This document shows positions 20,997 to 32,462 of a stretch of 64,000 bases of DNA, in pieces (the first letter of the stretch is position 1; each line of letters begins with the position of its first letter). Both the position numbers and the translations under genes were made by a program. Source of the DNA: Solenopsis invicta (taxonomy: Eukaryota > Arthropoda > Insecta > Hymenoptera > Formicidae); assembly GCF_016802725.1 (NCBI RefSeq), contig NC_052668.1:10046501-10110500 (forward strand), written 5' to 3'. The notes below the pieces were generated by a model. It made no database searches. It saw only the letters and a list, made by a program, of their open reading frames with translations, and was not told where the DNA came from.

Positions 20997-21497
20997 TATG
21001 TTTCAAATATAAAATGAATAAAGGAAAATATGTCTTACCTGTATACAAAATCGTATAACGTTTCGCAAGATTTCCGTATCTTTCTAAAATGGCAATTTCG
21101 TTATTATCTTTTAAATCATTATGAATACGCTGAAATTGTTCCATTAAATATTTTATCTGTGTGATAAATTTTTATATGTTATTTATTTGCGTATCTCATT
21201 TTTTAAAAATGAAAAAGATAGTAACAACTTCAGAATTATATTATGTAAATTTTTTTTTAAACATATATGTATAATAAACAATTAACTTACTGTATCACAG
21301 TTGACGTAAAACGAATTATATTTTATAAGGAAGCCGATAATACCAACTGATAAAGAGCAAATTTTTATAATGTGATCTGCAGTACATTTTGAGGTCATAA
21401 ATGTTGTTAACTGTAATTAATAATTTTTTGAAAAAGATAGAAACATATATCTTTAAACATATATCTCTGTAATAAGTATATGTATTATTGCATTATA
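20997..21497. other. AT-rich spacer, nothing recognised
   Basis: No open frame, repeat or RNA gene is seen. Confidence 0.5.
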
Positions 21498-21963
21498 CAG
21501 GGTGTTTGATATTGTTTACTTATGCTTTTGTGAGTTGATAGAACAAGTCAAACTGAGAAGAAAAGTCCTGTACTATTTTTCAAAATTTGCAATAGTTACC
21601 AAGATAAAAATTTGTAAATTTGACAAATGAGCACGTACTTTCTCTACCCACCGCACGCGGGACCTGCCCGTCGGTCATCAAGCCAGTGACAGCCGCGGCA
21701 GGCGGCGCGGTGAGGCGAGTAAGATAGCCATTGCTGCTTCTCTCTTCTAACCGCGCCACCTGCCGCGATTGCCAGTGGTTTGGCAACTGACGGGCGGTTT
21801 CCGCGTACGGTGGGTAGAGAAAGTACGTGCTCATTCACCGACTTTACTAATTTTTATCTTGGCAACTATTGCGAATTTTGAAAAATGATACAGAACTTTT
21901 CTTTTCAGTTTGACTTGCTCTATCATCTCACGAAAGCATAAGTGAACAATATCAAACACTCTG
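21498..21963. mobile_element. 466-bp MITE with long inverted repeats, TA target
   Basis: It begins cagggtgtttgatattgttt and ends with the complement of cagagtgtttgatattgttc, flanked by TA on both sides. The inverted arms are over 150 bp and include gagcacgtactttctctacc. The centre is GC-rich. The structure suggests a mariner-superfamily non-autonomous element. Confidence 0.8.
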
Positions 21964-21965
21964 TA

Positions 21966-22439
21966 TAATAACTACTATTGTATATACAGAATATCTTTTA
22001 AAAAATAGCCAAATGGCTATATGCAGGTAAAATTGACTAAACTGAAGCAAAAAGTTTTGTGTTATTTTGCGCAATAAAATTTATTGTTAAAGTGGGGTGC
22101 TTTGTATAATTTTAATTATTCTAGACGGTGTAATAAATAGAATGCTGCCATTCTAGTATAATTTGTCTTTCAAATCTTAAAAAAACAGACAGTCATCAAA
22201 TAATGTGATGATTACGTCGAATATTACATTTATTCTCAAAATTTATTTATTCTCAAAATTAATTTGAAAATGACGTACTTTGATGGTCCTAAATCACAGA
22301 TCATTAATGACATCATTAATAATGTCAAGTTAACATTAATTTAATTTACAAAATGACGTAAATAAAATATCTCAAGCAGCAAACTGAAGTTATTTTCGTC
22401 AATTCAGCATGTGACGATACGCTTGTCTCGCTTGGAATT
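21966..22439. other. AT-rich spacer, nothing recognised
   Basis: No credible gene or repeat is seen, apart from a short duplicated attaatgacatcattaata-like palindromic patch near 22302. Confidence 0.45.
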
Positions 22440-22863
22440 CATTTACCGGGGAAGGGTGGGAAAGTGAAAGACACCAACTGGTTACATTTAAAATAGTTAT
22501 TTATTTAAAAGGTAGATTTTTTACATAGTTAGTATAGTTAATGAAAATGGATCAATCTTGCAATTGCGGTGGACCTGGTGTTCTAAGCGTTTGGTCGGTA
22601 CGGAGACGCGACCCGGTTTCAGACTCTGCGCGGAGCAAACGCGTGCGGATTTAATGCTGGGTTGGACGTGGGCTTATATTTGGATCGCAAGTTGCATAGA
22701 ACCGCAAGGTGGACGTGGACTTAAACTGATGCTCTACGGCGAGGCGCGATGTCAGGGATCTACAAAGATAGTCAGGAAACCACCCAGGAGCGCCCAGGTA
22801 GCGGTCCGTATATCGGGAGCGTAGCGACTTTTGCGAGTCGTACAGGAATAGCTGGGGACACTC
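22440..22863 (-). repeat. Possible LTR fragment
   Basis: A GC-rich block in AT-rich surroundings. On the minus strand it has a TATA-like aatataagcc near 22675, a poly-A signal aaataaataa near 22505, then gtaaccagttggtgtctttc. That is promoter, then polyadenylation signal, then a short tail, as in an LTR. No partner LTR or target duplication was found, so this is tentative. Confidence 0.3.
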
Positions 22864-23428
22864 ACAAGGAGATGCCGCAAACTGCAAAACATAAAATCAG
22901 ATAAGCCATAGTTTTTTTAAAAGGGGGGGGGGGAATCGAGGATGTAAAAAGTGTCAAAGCGTTTGAATGAGTCTTCGTTTCAGAGAAATTTGCATGTAAA
23001 ATTTGGCATTTGCCGCGCAGTACAGTAAATGCCAAACTTTACATGTAAATTTCAGTACTATTGCGCGGTAGGTTAAAGCGTAAAGCGCGGTGGTTGAGGA
23101 GACTGAGACGCACACCTTCTATTTTGTCCTCGGCAGCCGCGTGAAAAGAAGCGTTCGAAACCTTGCAGTACCATTTTTTTTTTTCAATAATAGCTACGTT
23201 TATCAATTGTAATTCATTTTTATTATTTTTGGCAAGATATTAATCGTTATATATTATTTATTACAGGAAACAAAATGTAATAATCAGAAAGTTTGCATAT
23301 TTATTCAAATTGATTTATTTATTTTTATTCATTACACAATTCTAACATTGCTGCACAATGTTATGGGTGAACATTTATAACATTTAAACATTTTCAAAAG
23401 CATTGAAAATGTTTGTGTATACCATATA

Positions 23429-23858
23429 CAGGGTGTCCCAGACCAATGTATAAATATTACTACGATAAGGTAGAAGGGATCAAGATAAATCAAAAAATCT
23501 AATAACAGTTTGCAATATTTGCAATAATTTTCGTGTAATAAAATATTAAAGTCAGCCGAATAAGAGGCAAACAGTTGGTTGCCTGAGCCGTAAGACCGCC
23601 CGGCTCGATACGGTGCCAAGCTATCCTTTCCCTCGCCGCACGCCACTTACCGTCGCCTACAATCGGGCCGCAGTGGGCGGTCCTACGGGTCAGACGAGCG
23701 ACTGCTTGTCTCTCCGCGCGCTCTTATTCGGCTGACCTTAATATTTTATTACTCAAAAATTATTGCAAATATCGCAAAATGGTATTAGACTTTTTTATTT
23801 ATCTCGATCCCTTCTACCTCATCGTGATAATCTTTATACATTGGTCTGGGACACCCTG
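23429..23858. mobile_element. 430-bp MITE, TA target, inside the foldback loop
   Basis: It begins cagggtgtcccagaccaatg and ends with the exact complement, flanked by TA at 23427-23428 and 23859-23860. The inverted arms span nearly the whole length, with a GC-rich centre. Confidence 0.85.
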
Positions 23859-23994
23859 TATATTGTTTCGAGGCATGAGACCCAAATAAAATAAATCTTT
23901 TATATCTGCGTTATAAAAGATTCTGAATCAGGTATCTATTCTCATGTCAGCACATGCGCAAAGATCATAATTTGAAAAATCCGTTAGAACTATA

Positions 23995-24861
23995 CAGGAT
24001 GTCCCATTTTAATGGGGCACCCCAAATAACTTTGAAGAAAGTGATTTTCAAAAAAATGTTTCAGACAAAAGTTGTATAGTTTCAAAGGGGTCATAAGATG
24101 GTGTCATTAATTTGACCTTGAATAGTTGCTCACGTGAAAAACACCTTCAATTTTTTAAACAGAACTGCCTACTTTTTATTACATATTCTTGTAGTTTATC
24201 TTGAGACCTTTCCAAAACACCACAAGAAAGGTCATTTTTGTTGAGTACTTTCTGAGTTGTGAGGCTTTAAAGGTACGTTGTACTGTAACTTTCAAGCGTC
24301 ATAACTGGGAAAATCCTTAACAAAAATAAACTTATTTATAGTGTTTTGGAAAGCTCTCAAAATCAACTACAAGAAAATGCAATAAAAAATATAGAATGTT
24401 AAAGAACTACCGATAGCCTTAAATTAGGGATTTATCAATACTCTAATATTGTATTTTTTTATTGCATATTCTTGTAGCTTATTTTGAAACTTTTCCAAAA
24501 CACTACAAGAAAATTTATTTTTGTTAAGTACTTTCCGAGTTGTGACGCTTGAAAGTTACAATACACCGTAGCTTTCAAGCCTTACAACTTGGAAAGTGCT
24601 CAACAAAAATAAACTTTCTTGTAGTGTTTTGGAAAGGTCTCAAGATAAGCTATACAAATATGTATTAAAAAGTAAACAATCCTATTTAAAAAATTGAAAA
24701 TGTCCTTCACGTAACCTTCAAGCAACTATTCAAGGTCAAATTAATAACACCATCTTATGACTTCTTTGAAATATACATACAACTTTTGTCTGAAACATTT
24801 TCTTTGAAAATCACTTCCTTTGAAGTTATTCGGAATTTTAAAATTAAAATGGGACACCCTG
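23995..24861. mobile_element. 867-bp non-autonomous relative of the DD41D mariner
   Basis: It begins caggatgtcccattttaatg and ends with the complement of cagggtgtcccattttaatt, flanked by TA. The arms share ordered motifs with the 300-bp termini of the element at 31719-34184 (cctttccaaaacac, actttccgagttgtg, gcttgaaagttac), including a second, internal inverted copy. There is no ORF. It probably depends on a related transposase. Confidence 0.75.
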
Positions 24862-25528
24862 TACAGGGTAAAAAAATAAATAAAATAAATATCAAAATTT
24901 TTAGTAATTTGAATCAATTACCATATGTTTTTCTGTAAACATACATAATATTAAAGGTTCTTGTAAAACACATTATTTTTTTATACAAGTTTGTGTACAA
25001 TCAATTTTCGTTTCCAATGCTTTTACGTAAATTTTCACCCACAACATTGTACAGCAATATTAGAATTGCTTGTAATGAATAAAAATAAATAATCTTGAAT
25101 AAATATGCAAACTTTCTGATTATTACATTTTGTTTCATGTAACGAATAATATATAACGATCTTGCTAAGAATAATAAAAATTAATCACAATTGATAAACG
25201 TAGCTATTATTGAAAAAAAAATTGGCACTGTGAGGTTTCGAACATCTCTCTTCACACGGCTGCCAAAAACAAAATAGAAGACGTGCGCTTTAGTCTCCTC
25301 AGCCACCGCGTTTCACGTTTTAACCTACCGCGCAATAGTACTGAAATTTACATGTAAAGTTTGGCATTTACCGTACCGCACAATGAATGCCAAACTTTAC
25401 AATTTCTCTGAAACAAAGGCCCATGCACTTAAACGCCCTGACACTTTATACCCTCGACATCCTCCTCCCTTTCGAAAAAACTATGGCTCATCTGATTTCA
25501 TGTTTTGCAGTTTGCGGCATCTCCTTGT

Positions 25529-25688
25529 CAATTGAGAAGAAAGGCATTCCGAGAGCGTCTGGTTGCTTACAAGAGTACTCGCAAACCGTACGAAGGCTAA
25601 GAACATTCAGCCTCAGAGAGGCTTTGTCACAGAAAACGATTCTGAACAGGACTGGATGTCGAATGCTCGGCCGGACCAGTACTTATAC
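25529..25688. other. Unassigned sequence between two elements
   Basis: Together with 26148-26560 this is the empty site of the hAT-like MITE. A loosely protein-like frame spans the junction but I recognise no domain. Confidence 0.3.
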
Positions 25689-26139
25689 CATTGAACTATA
25701 CTCTAACTGGAATGGGCACTGCCATATAACGTCCGTAAGCGGAAAACGTGATAGAAATAGCATGATGCGAGGGGCCACCTCTCTTTTTCTAAGCGTCCTC
25801 TGCGCATGCGTCAGCATTCACCTTACATTTCTACTCAAAAGTTAAATTTCTTCTTTGTTTTCATGTTGATACAGCATGTAACGGAATTCGTGGAAACAAG
25901 GAAGAAATTAACTTTTACTTAAAAAGTTACTTAAATACTAAAAAAAATACAATACAATTTTGCTTTTGTTTTATTTATGTATGTCACTCAAGTCCCTCGT
26001 TTATCTATTCTTATGTGCCGGTACTGCAAAACTTTCTAACGTGACTGTAGTGACAAAGAGAGATGGCCCTTCGAAATGGCTCTCTCTCGTCATGTTTTCT
26101 GGCGGCTAGTGCCCATTCCAGTTAGAGTATAGTTCAATG
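25689..26139. mobile_element. hAT-like MITE with 8-bp target duplication
   Basis: It starts cattgaactatactctaact and ends with the exact complement; the inverted match is about 40 bp (including tggaatgggcac). The octamer acttatac precedes it at 25681-25688 and follows it at 26140-26147. The 8-bp duplication and CA...TG ends fit the hAT superfamily. No coding sequence. Confidence 0.8.
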
Positions 26140-26147
26140 ACTTATAC

Positions 26148-26564
26148 CCACCGTTCTACAGCCGATGGGTCGCTGGTAGGGGAATTCGTCGCGTGGGGAA
26201 ACAGTCATGTGGGAGCGAGTGAGCGCCTTGAGGCGCGAGCGAGATTCCCGAGTTGCACGTGCACCTAATGACGAGGTGTATCGTCACAAATGTTGAAATA
26301 ATGTCTTTGACATTTTAATGGCAAATAATGGGTGTGTTCAGCATACTCAACATATTGAGATATTCTTCTAGATCATTCACTCAAACCTTTAAATCTAGAG
26401 TACATCAACAACAGCGACCTAAGCAGGTAAAAAATATTTAAAAAATATTTTTATTTCAGAAACCTTTTTTAAATACATTCTAAAAAAACTAAAAATAATG
26501 AGATGAGTCCCTTTTTTCATAAAAGAAAGATTTATTTTCATCACATATTGTAAAAAATATGTTC
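26148..26564. other. Unassigned, GC-richer then AT-rich spacer
   Basis: No domain or element was recognised. The first 120 bp are GC-richer and may continue the frame before the MITE. Confidence 0.35.
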
Positions 26565-26568
26565 TTAA

Positions 26569-27113
26569 GAGGATGCTATACTGACGGGAATTACCGACCA
26601 TTACAGTGTTCATTAATTTTCGAATTGGCTTTACAGATCACAAAATCCTTTTGCAAAATAAAAGTACGCACCAAAACAAAGTCTGCTCTGGTAAATTTTA
26701 TGAGAAAATCGATCAAAAAGTTAAAAATTCATTTATTTTCGTTTCGTGGATCTGTCAACCAAGGTTAATTTTTGTTATTTACTGACGTTCTGTAGCTCGT
26801 ATGTATAAAATGAGACCAGGGCGAACTTCAGAAAACTCTAACACACAACACTGACTGTGTATCGTTTCAGTCAACAACCTAACAAAAAAGTTTAATAGGT
26901 GAACAGCTGTACGTGTCCAAATTTCGCTTAGCGCACGTAAACGATGGCAAGAAGAGCAGTGGCTGTAGTTGATAGGTCTTTTCGCAGATGGCGAAATAAT
27001 CGAAAAACAAAGACAGATCTATGCGTTGGACAAAGAGTGATAGCCTGGTCTCTCTCGAAAAATAATCTGCAATGCCGACGTCGAGGAAGTTCTTCGGTCA
27101 CTATAGCATCCTC
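26569..27113 (+). mobile_element. TTAA-flanked 545-bp MITE, copy 1
   Basis: It begins gaggatgctatactgacggg and ends with the complement of gaggatgctatagtgaccga. TTAA flanks both ends (26565-26568 and 27114-27117). The target tetranucleotide is that of piggyBac and Kolobok transposons. Four more copies lie at 59-62.4 kb. The interior holds a TATA-like tgtataaaatgagacc (26803) and a small ORF starting MARRAVAVVDRSFRRW (26944). Confidence 0.9.
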
Positions 27114-27117
27114 TTAA

Positions 27118-27234
27118 CATTAAATAAATTAAAAATAATATTTTCTAAATAAAAAAAAACTTTTTGTCTATGCAACTAGGCACTAGGCTAGAATTATAAC
27201 ACAATCCCAATTTTTTAAATAGTGGTGCTAATTT
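27118..27234. other. Short AT-rich spacer
   Basis: Nothing recognised. Confidence 0.5.
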
Positions 27235-27455
27235 TGCAGAGGTGTTTCTTCAGGAATTTTTTTCGGAAATTTTCAAGCGATCATCCATTCAAGTCATAAT
27301 CACATCAAACTTTACTTGACTTCTGCGAATTGATCTCTAACTGATTCCTTCACTGATTTGTGAACGCTTGTATCAATACATTTATATCATCGATAAAACA
27401 GATCAATGTGTTATCGAAAAGATGAAACATATATAATTAAAACATATTATTTATA
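27235..27455 (-). repeat. 5S rRNA-like SINE, copy 2
   Basis: The plus-strand blocks aagcgatcatccattcaagt and actttacttgacttctgcga are the complement of conserved 5S rRNA segments, more decayed in places than the copy at 2400. The shared non-5S tail (ttatcgaaaagatgaaac ... tatttatata) shows it is the same dispersed unit. A mariner is inserted at its end. Confidence 0.6.
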
Positions 27456-27457
27456 TA

Positions 27458-28749
27458 CGAGGGTTATTCGATAAGTGAGGTAAATTTCCGCGACACGGCG
27501 GCACAACAAACTGTGTAGTACGAGTATATAGCCAAGAAGTAACACTTTTCAAACTGCCTTATACCAAATTTCAGCCAAAAGCGACGCTTTGTTTATGTTT
27601 AGCAGACGTTGGAAGTAGTCATGATAGCAGTTGTCGTAAAAATGGAAAAAAACGAATTCCGTGCAATAATTAAACATTTTTATTTAAATAAGTGGGCAGC
27701 TACGCAGATTAAAGCCGAGTTGGAGAAAGTTTACGAGAACGCTACACCAGCGTCAAAGACTGTTTATTTTTGGATTAATGAATTCAAACGTAGCTAAACA
27801 TCAACAAAAGATAAAGCGCGCCCCGGACGCTCAGTTGAAGTTACAACGCCAGAAATGATAAAAAAGATCCATCGTATCGTCATGAAAGATTGCCAAATTA
27901 AGGTGCGTGACATAGCTGAGATTATAGGCATCTCAGTAGATAGAGTGTATAAAATCTTGCGCAAAAAATTAAAGATGAAAAAGCTTTGTGTACAATGGGT
28001 GCCGCGATTGCTGATTATCGATTAAAAACGCATGTGAAACGACATTTCGCAGTAGTATTTGTCGATGCTTAAGCGTAATCCGAAAGACTTTTGCCGTTGA
28101 TTTGTTACTGTAGACGAGACTTGGAACCATCACTACACACCCGAGTCAAAACAGTAGTCGAAGCAGTGGACAAAGCCTGGTGCACTGAAGAAGGCGAAGA
28201 CTTTGTCGGCCAGGAAGGTAACGTCTACTCTTTATTGGAATTCCCAAGGAATCATCTTCGTTGACTACTTACAGAAGGGTCAATCAGTCACAGGCGCATA
28301 TTATTCTACACTCCTGAATCGTTTGTACGAAGAGCTGCAAACGAAACGACCGAGATTGGTGCGCAAATAAGTCATCTTTCATCATGTTAACGCTTCGGCT
28401 CACAACTCCACAGTCGCAATGGCAAAATTGCACAAAGTACGGTTCGAATTGTTGCCTCATCCATCCTATTTTCTTGATTTGGCTCTATGTGATTTCTTTC
28501 TATTCCCAAATCTCAAGATCTGGCTCAGGGGAAAGAAATTTTCGTCCAATGAATAGGTCATTGCTGCCGTGGACGCGTATTTTGAAAGCCCCGAGATTTC
28601 CTATTTTTCCGATGGGATAAAAAAGTTCAAACACCGCTGGACTAAATGTGTAGAGCTCCAAGGAAACTATATATCGAGAAATAAAAAATAATTTTCCGAA
28701 AAATAGGTGATTTTATTGCTTTTTTACCTTATTTATCGAACAATCTTCG
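27458..28749 (+). mobile_element. Inactive mariner element
   Basis: The ends, cgagggttattcgataagtg and the complement of cgaagattgttcgataaata, are imperfect inverses flanked by TA at 27456-27457 and 28750-28751. Its 1292 bp is the usual mariner length. The sequence is unlike the mariner at 7784, so it belongs to a different subfamily. Confidence 0.9.
27642..28690 (+). pseudogene. mariner transposase pseudogene
   Basis: The frame starts MEKNEFRAIIKHFYLNKWAA and keeps the family layout: WINEFKRS, ARPGRSVE, the WVPRLL version of the WVPHEL motif, VDETWNHHYTPESK with the first Asp, and LALCDFFLFPNLK with the third Asp. The second catalytic Asp is replaced by Val (FHHVNASAH), and there are about six in-frame stops or shifts (for example after EFKRS). 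It is inactive. Confidence 0.9.
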
Positions 28750-28751
28750 TA

Positions 28752-29816
28752 TGTGGGATTTAGAAAGAAAATAATTATATTTATTCGAATTACGGCCCAC
28801 TTGTTGTGAGTTTGAAGTTAGGTATGTAAGGCGCGATTATAACAGCAAATGCGAAAGACGAAAGAGTTAATCAAGCGTCGAACGAGTCGGTCGATCGAGC
28901 AAGCACTAAATGAAAATAAAACAAAATAATACCCGCGAAGAATGTGACAACGAGTGAGCGAGTGTTGAATCTCCAAAATTTTATAAATATGAAATATCAA
29001 ATACATTCAAATTGAACTAACAAGAGTGTCTTCGTTAAAATTCTACATATAAATGTATGTACATGTATCCCGTACAGCATATACTAATATTGTATCAATA
29101 TCTCAACAATATTGAATTGCAAGATTGCAGCAACATTGTGTTTGATGTTGGTATCGGTAAGAACAATATTCTCGCTCCAAGTTTCAAAAAATCTCTCTCA
29201 ATCGACCGGTGGCTTGTTCAGCCTTGTAAGAGACTCGCTCCGAGAGGAAAGGTGATTAGATATAAACCCTCACAAGAGTTAATAGAAAGTATCTTTCCGT
29301 TAATAAAAAAGTATCTTTAATTAGATAATAATGTGCAGAGCACCTTGTCCTACTCTTACAACATCGTTAGATCATGAAAGAATTGACGAACTTGACGAGA
29401 ACGACGGTTTGCGGTAATCTGAATCTTCAGTTTTCGGAAGCGCTCTGATTTCCCTTCGGGGAATCCCCTCTTTTCTTGGAATCGGTTGTTTCCATAAATC
29501 GGCATAAAGAGGAAAAAGAGTACACGGTGTTTACACGTGACTAGCCGAATTTTCGAACGCAAAACGATAAACAAGGTCGACTATATTTTCGTACCGCGGT
29601 TTGAACGACTCAACCGTCTCGTTTCGGCAGTTAATGTAAGATTGGACAAAGCGCATAAGTTTATACCATTTGTTAACAATTGAGAAATATTGATACCGTA
29701 TTAAGGGGATGCTGGACCTACAGCCTTTCTCGACGTCAGCATAGGATCCTTTTTTCAAGCGAGAGTTGAGTGACATGCAATCGCGCGCGGGGCGTAGAAT
29801 AAGGAAAATAGCGCTA
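28752..29816. other. Unassigned region, no recognised gene
   Basis: It contains an 87-codon plus frame (29057-29320, ending FPLIKKYL) and a 104-codon minus frame (29531-29845) that runs into the next repeat. Neither shows a domain, signal or homologous partner that I recognise. Composition is moderately GC-rich near 29380-29560. Confidence 0.35.
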
Positions 29817-30195
29817 ACAAGGAGATGCTGCGAACTGCGAAACACGAAATCAGATGAGCCATAGTTTTTTTGAAAAGGGGGGGGGGTTGAGGGTATAAAA
29901 AGTGCCAGAGCATTTGGGCCTTTGTTTCAGAGATATTTGCATGTAAAGTTTGACATTCGCTGCGCGGTATGTTAAGTACTATTGTGCGGTAAAGCGTGAA
30001 ACGCTGTGGCTTAGTAGATTAAGGCACGCGCCTTCTATTTTTTCCTCGGTGGCCGCGTGAAGAGAGATGTTTGAAATCTCGCAGTGTCAATATTTTTTTT
30101 TATTAACAGTTACATTTATCAATTGTAATTGTTTTATTTAAAAAAAACTATGGTTTATCTGATTTCGTGTTTCGCAATTTCCTGCATCTCCTTGT
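29817..30195. mobile_element. 379-bp short member of the tRNA-like foldback family
   Basis: It begins acaaggagatgctgcgaact and ends with an inverse (ctgcatctccttgt); the terminal repeats are about 55 bp. The interior carries tggcttagtagattaaggc, a good A-box, and atgtttgaaatctcgc at the B-box position. It is the compact version of the element at 22864-25528. Confidence 0.7.
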
Positions 30196-31718
30196 AAGAC
30201 AAAACGGGCTAGCGCTCTTTGTTCAAAATATGTCATCTGTCCTTATTCTTTGATTTTATCACCATCTATCACAGCACCCAGGAACAAATCTTCTATTTTT
30301 ATAGATACAAGCGTATAGATACAACCGGACCCAACCAAAACCGATAATCAAATTATAACCGTTATTTGAGTCAAACCGAAACCAAAACCAAAATATTGTG
30401 CAGGCTAATCGACCGTAACCGTAACCTGATCAAAAATATTTTTCCGGTTTTTTGGTCAGACTTTTTAAAATGCTATTATACTGAAGATCAGCTAAAAAAG
30501 GAGAAAAAGCGCATGCTGTGTAGACTTCTTTCTCTACAAAATAACAATAAGAGAAAAAGATACACGGCATCTATATTTCACCTTTTTTTTAAATATCTTT
30601 AACGCTCCATAGATATGCAGTTGATTTTAAAGATTAATTTTTCCTTCAATTTGTGAAACGAATACAAAAAAATAAGATATTTGTAATGTTAAAATTAATT
30701 TTTAAACCTAAAATTATATTTTAATTTTTTCGGCTCTTTTAGAGCACCGAAAATATTTGACAATTTTAATTGAACTTTTGAGACCGTAGATATTTACTTC
30801 TAGGTTCTCAATAAATAACAATATTACAGGGTGTCTACGGAAGGTTACTTATTTATTTCTTTCTTTTTATTATGATAATTTGATTAAGATTAATATGTTA
30901 TAGAGAAAAACTACTATTAGTAATAGTAAAAAAAGACAATTAACGTTGCAAGTTGCTAAGAATGTTTAAGTAAAACAAAAAATAGAGATTTTGAAAGACC
31001 CGAAACCTCCAATGATTTTTAAACATTTTTATATTAAACAAATTGTTGTTTACAATAAATAGGAATTTTATATAATGTGATATTTATACTTTTATTATTT
31101 TTATACGTTATTAAATTTTATACATTATCATTTTATACATTATCATTTTTATACGTTATTAAATTTTACAATGGTTAATTGTACTTTTGTAAACGTAAAC
31201 GTAACCAAAATAGATTGAAATCCAAATGGTGACCATAACCGTTATCAGTAAGAAGACCGAAACCAAAACCGAAACCAAAAATTAGATATAATCTCTGACC
31301 GTAACTGTAACCGGACCTTGCCCCTAGAAATTTTATTTCTGGGGGCAGGGTACCTGGATTAAACCTTGCCAAAAATGTGCGATTAAAACCGATTAAAAAA
31401 AAATAATCTAAACCGATCGGGATTTCTGCACAGAAAATACGGTATTAAAACAGATTGAAAATAAGATCGGAATTAGTACAATTTAGACAGATTAATATTG
31501 GGATAAATCCATTTCAATCCGAAATTAATGGATTTTATAAATTATAATTAAATCGAATTTTAATACGATATGACACACTGAGACGCTGACAATTTTTATA
31601 TGTCATTTTTAAATAAAGAGATATTTTAATGAAAACATTATAAATCATCTTAATAAATTTGTAAAATTGTCATCAAATTTGCAAATTTGATTTTAGCAGA
31701 AAAATCATGGTTGTTATA
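30196..31718. other. AT-rich region with AACC-type degenerate repeats
   Basis: Two patches (30318-30432 and 31186-31310) consist of degenerate aaccgaaaccaaaacc and accgtaaccgtaacc words. A hairpin, tgcccctagaaa...tttctgggggca, lies at 31318-31348, and temperature-simple ttatacattatcattt repeats at about 31090-31170. At 30826 acagggtgtctacgga looks like a lone mariner end. No gene is seen. Confidence 0.4.
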
Positions 31719-32274
31719 CAGGGTGTTTCAGACCACCCGTACACCCCTTTTCTCTTCGCAGGATTAGGACCAATCAAAAATATGTTCAGACGAAAGTTGT
31801 AGGGTTTCAAAAGATCTATTCAATGATCTTATCAGTTTGACCTTGGATGGCGTCGCCAAGGTCAGATCGAAATCACATTAAGTTTTTTAAATGGACCCTA
31901 TTTTTGATTCCAGAATCTAATAGCTGGTGTCAAGACCTTTCCAAAACACTATAAGAATGTTTATTTTCGTTGACTACTTTCCGAGTTGTGCGGCTTGAAA
32001 GTTACACTACCGCCAGCATCAGCATTACTCAAGATGTACCATGTGGTGGTTACTTAGTCGGATTTAATCTTGTGTGTGGGTGTGTGCATACGTGCATGCG
32101 TATGTGTATGGGGGAGGAAAAGGGGAGTCAAAGTTTTATGTACTCTGTTTTTGTTTATTAACTGGATTGATTATGTTTGATGATCAATCATGTCCAGATT
32201 GACTGTATGCATTTTCCCGTGCTTAGCATTATCCAGAATGAACGACGTGGACGTGACGAGAATTTCATCCCATT

Positions 32275-32438
32275 GGGGTGCTTGATTCACGTGAGTCCCC
32301 TTGCCTCTCACGTTTGGGGTGCTTGATTCACGTGAGTCCCCTTGCCTCTCACGTTTGGGGTGCTTGATTCACGTGAGTCCCCTTGCCTCTCACGTTTGGG
32401 GTGCTTGATTCACGTGAGTCCCCTTGCCTCTCACGTTC
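32275..32438. repeat. 41-bp minisatellite, four copies
   Basis: Copies start at 32275, 32316, 32357 and 32398 with ggggtgcttgattcacgtga, and end with cttgcctctcacgtt. They are virtually identical, so recent expansion is likely. Each unit contains the palindrome tcacgtga. It lies between the left terminal repeat and the transposase stop. Confidence 0.95.
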
Positions 32439-32462
32439 GGGAATGAATGAGTGTATGTTTTG

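Larger units (their letters stand above)
22864..25528. mobile_element. 2.7-kb foldback element with tRNA-like arms
   Basis: It starts acaaggagatgccgcaaact and ends with its complement; the arms match for roughly 550 bp (22864-23410 and 24965-25528). Each arm has a Pol III-like stretch: ggtggttgaggagactgaga (A-box position) and gcgttcgaaacc (B-box position). The loop is occupied by two separate MITEs (23429-23858 and 23995-24861). A short relative is at 29817-30195. No transposase is present and no target duplication is clear. Confidence 0.7.

Noticed and set aside
22558..22887. 88-codon plus and 78-codon minus ORFs
   Set aside because: They lie in a GC-rich possible LTR fragment and have no recognisable domain.
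30318..31310. Telomeric repeat
   Set aside because: The words are AACC-like but degenerate and irregular; the insect TTAGG/CCTAA repeat is absent.
32275..32438. Possible CRISPR array (regular 41-bp units)
   Set aside because: The units are contiguous and identical, without unique spacers, and lie inside a eukaryotic transposon.
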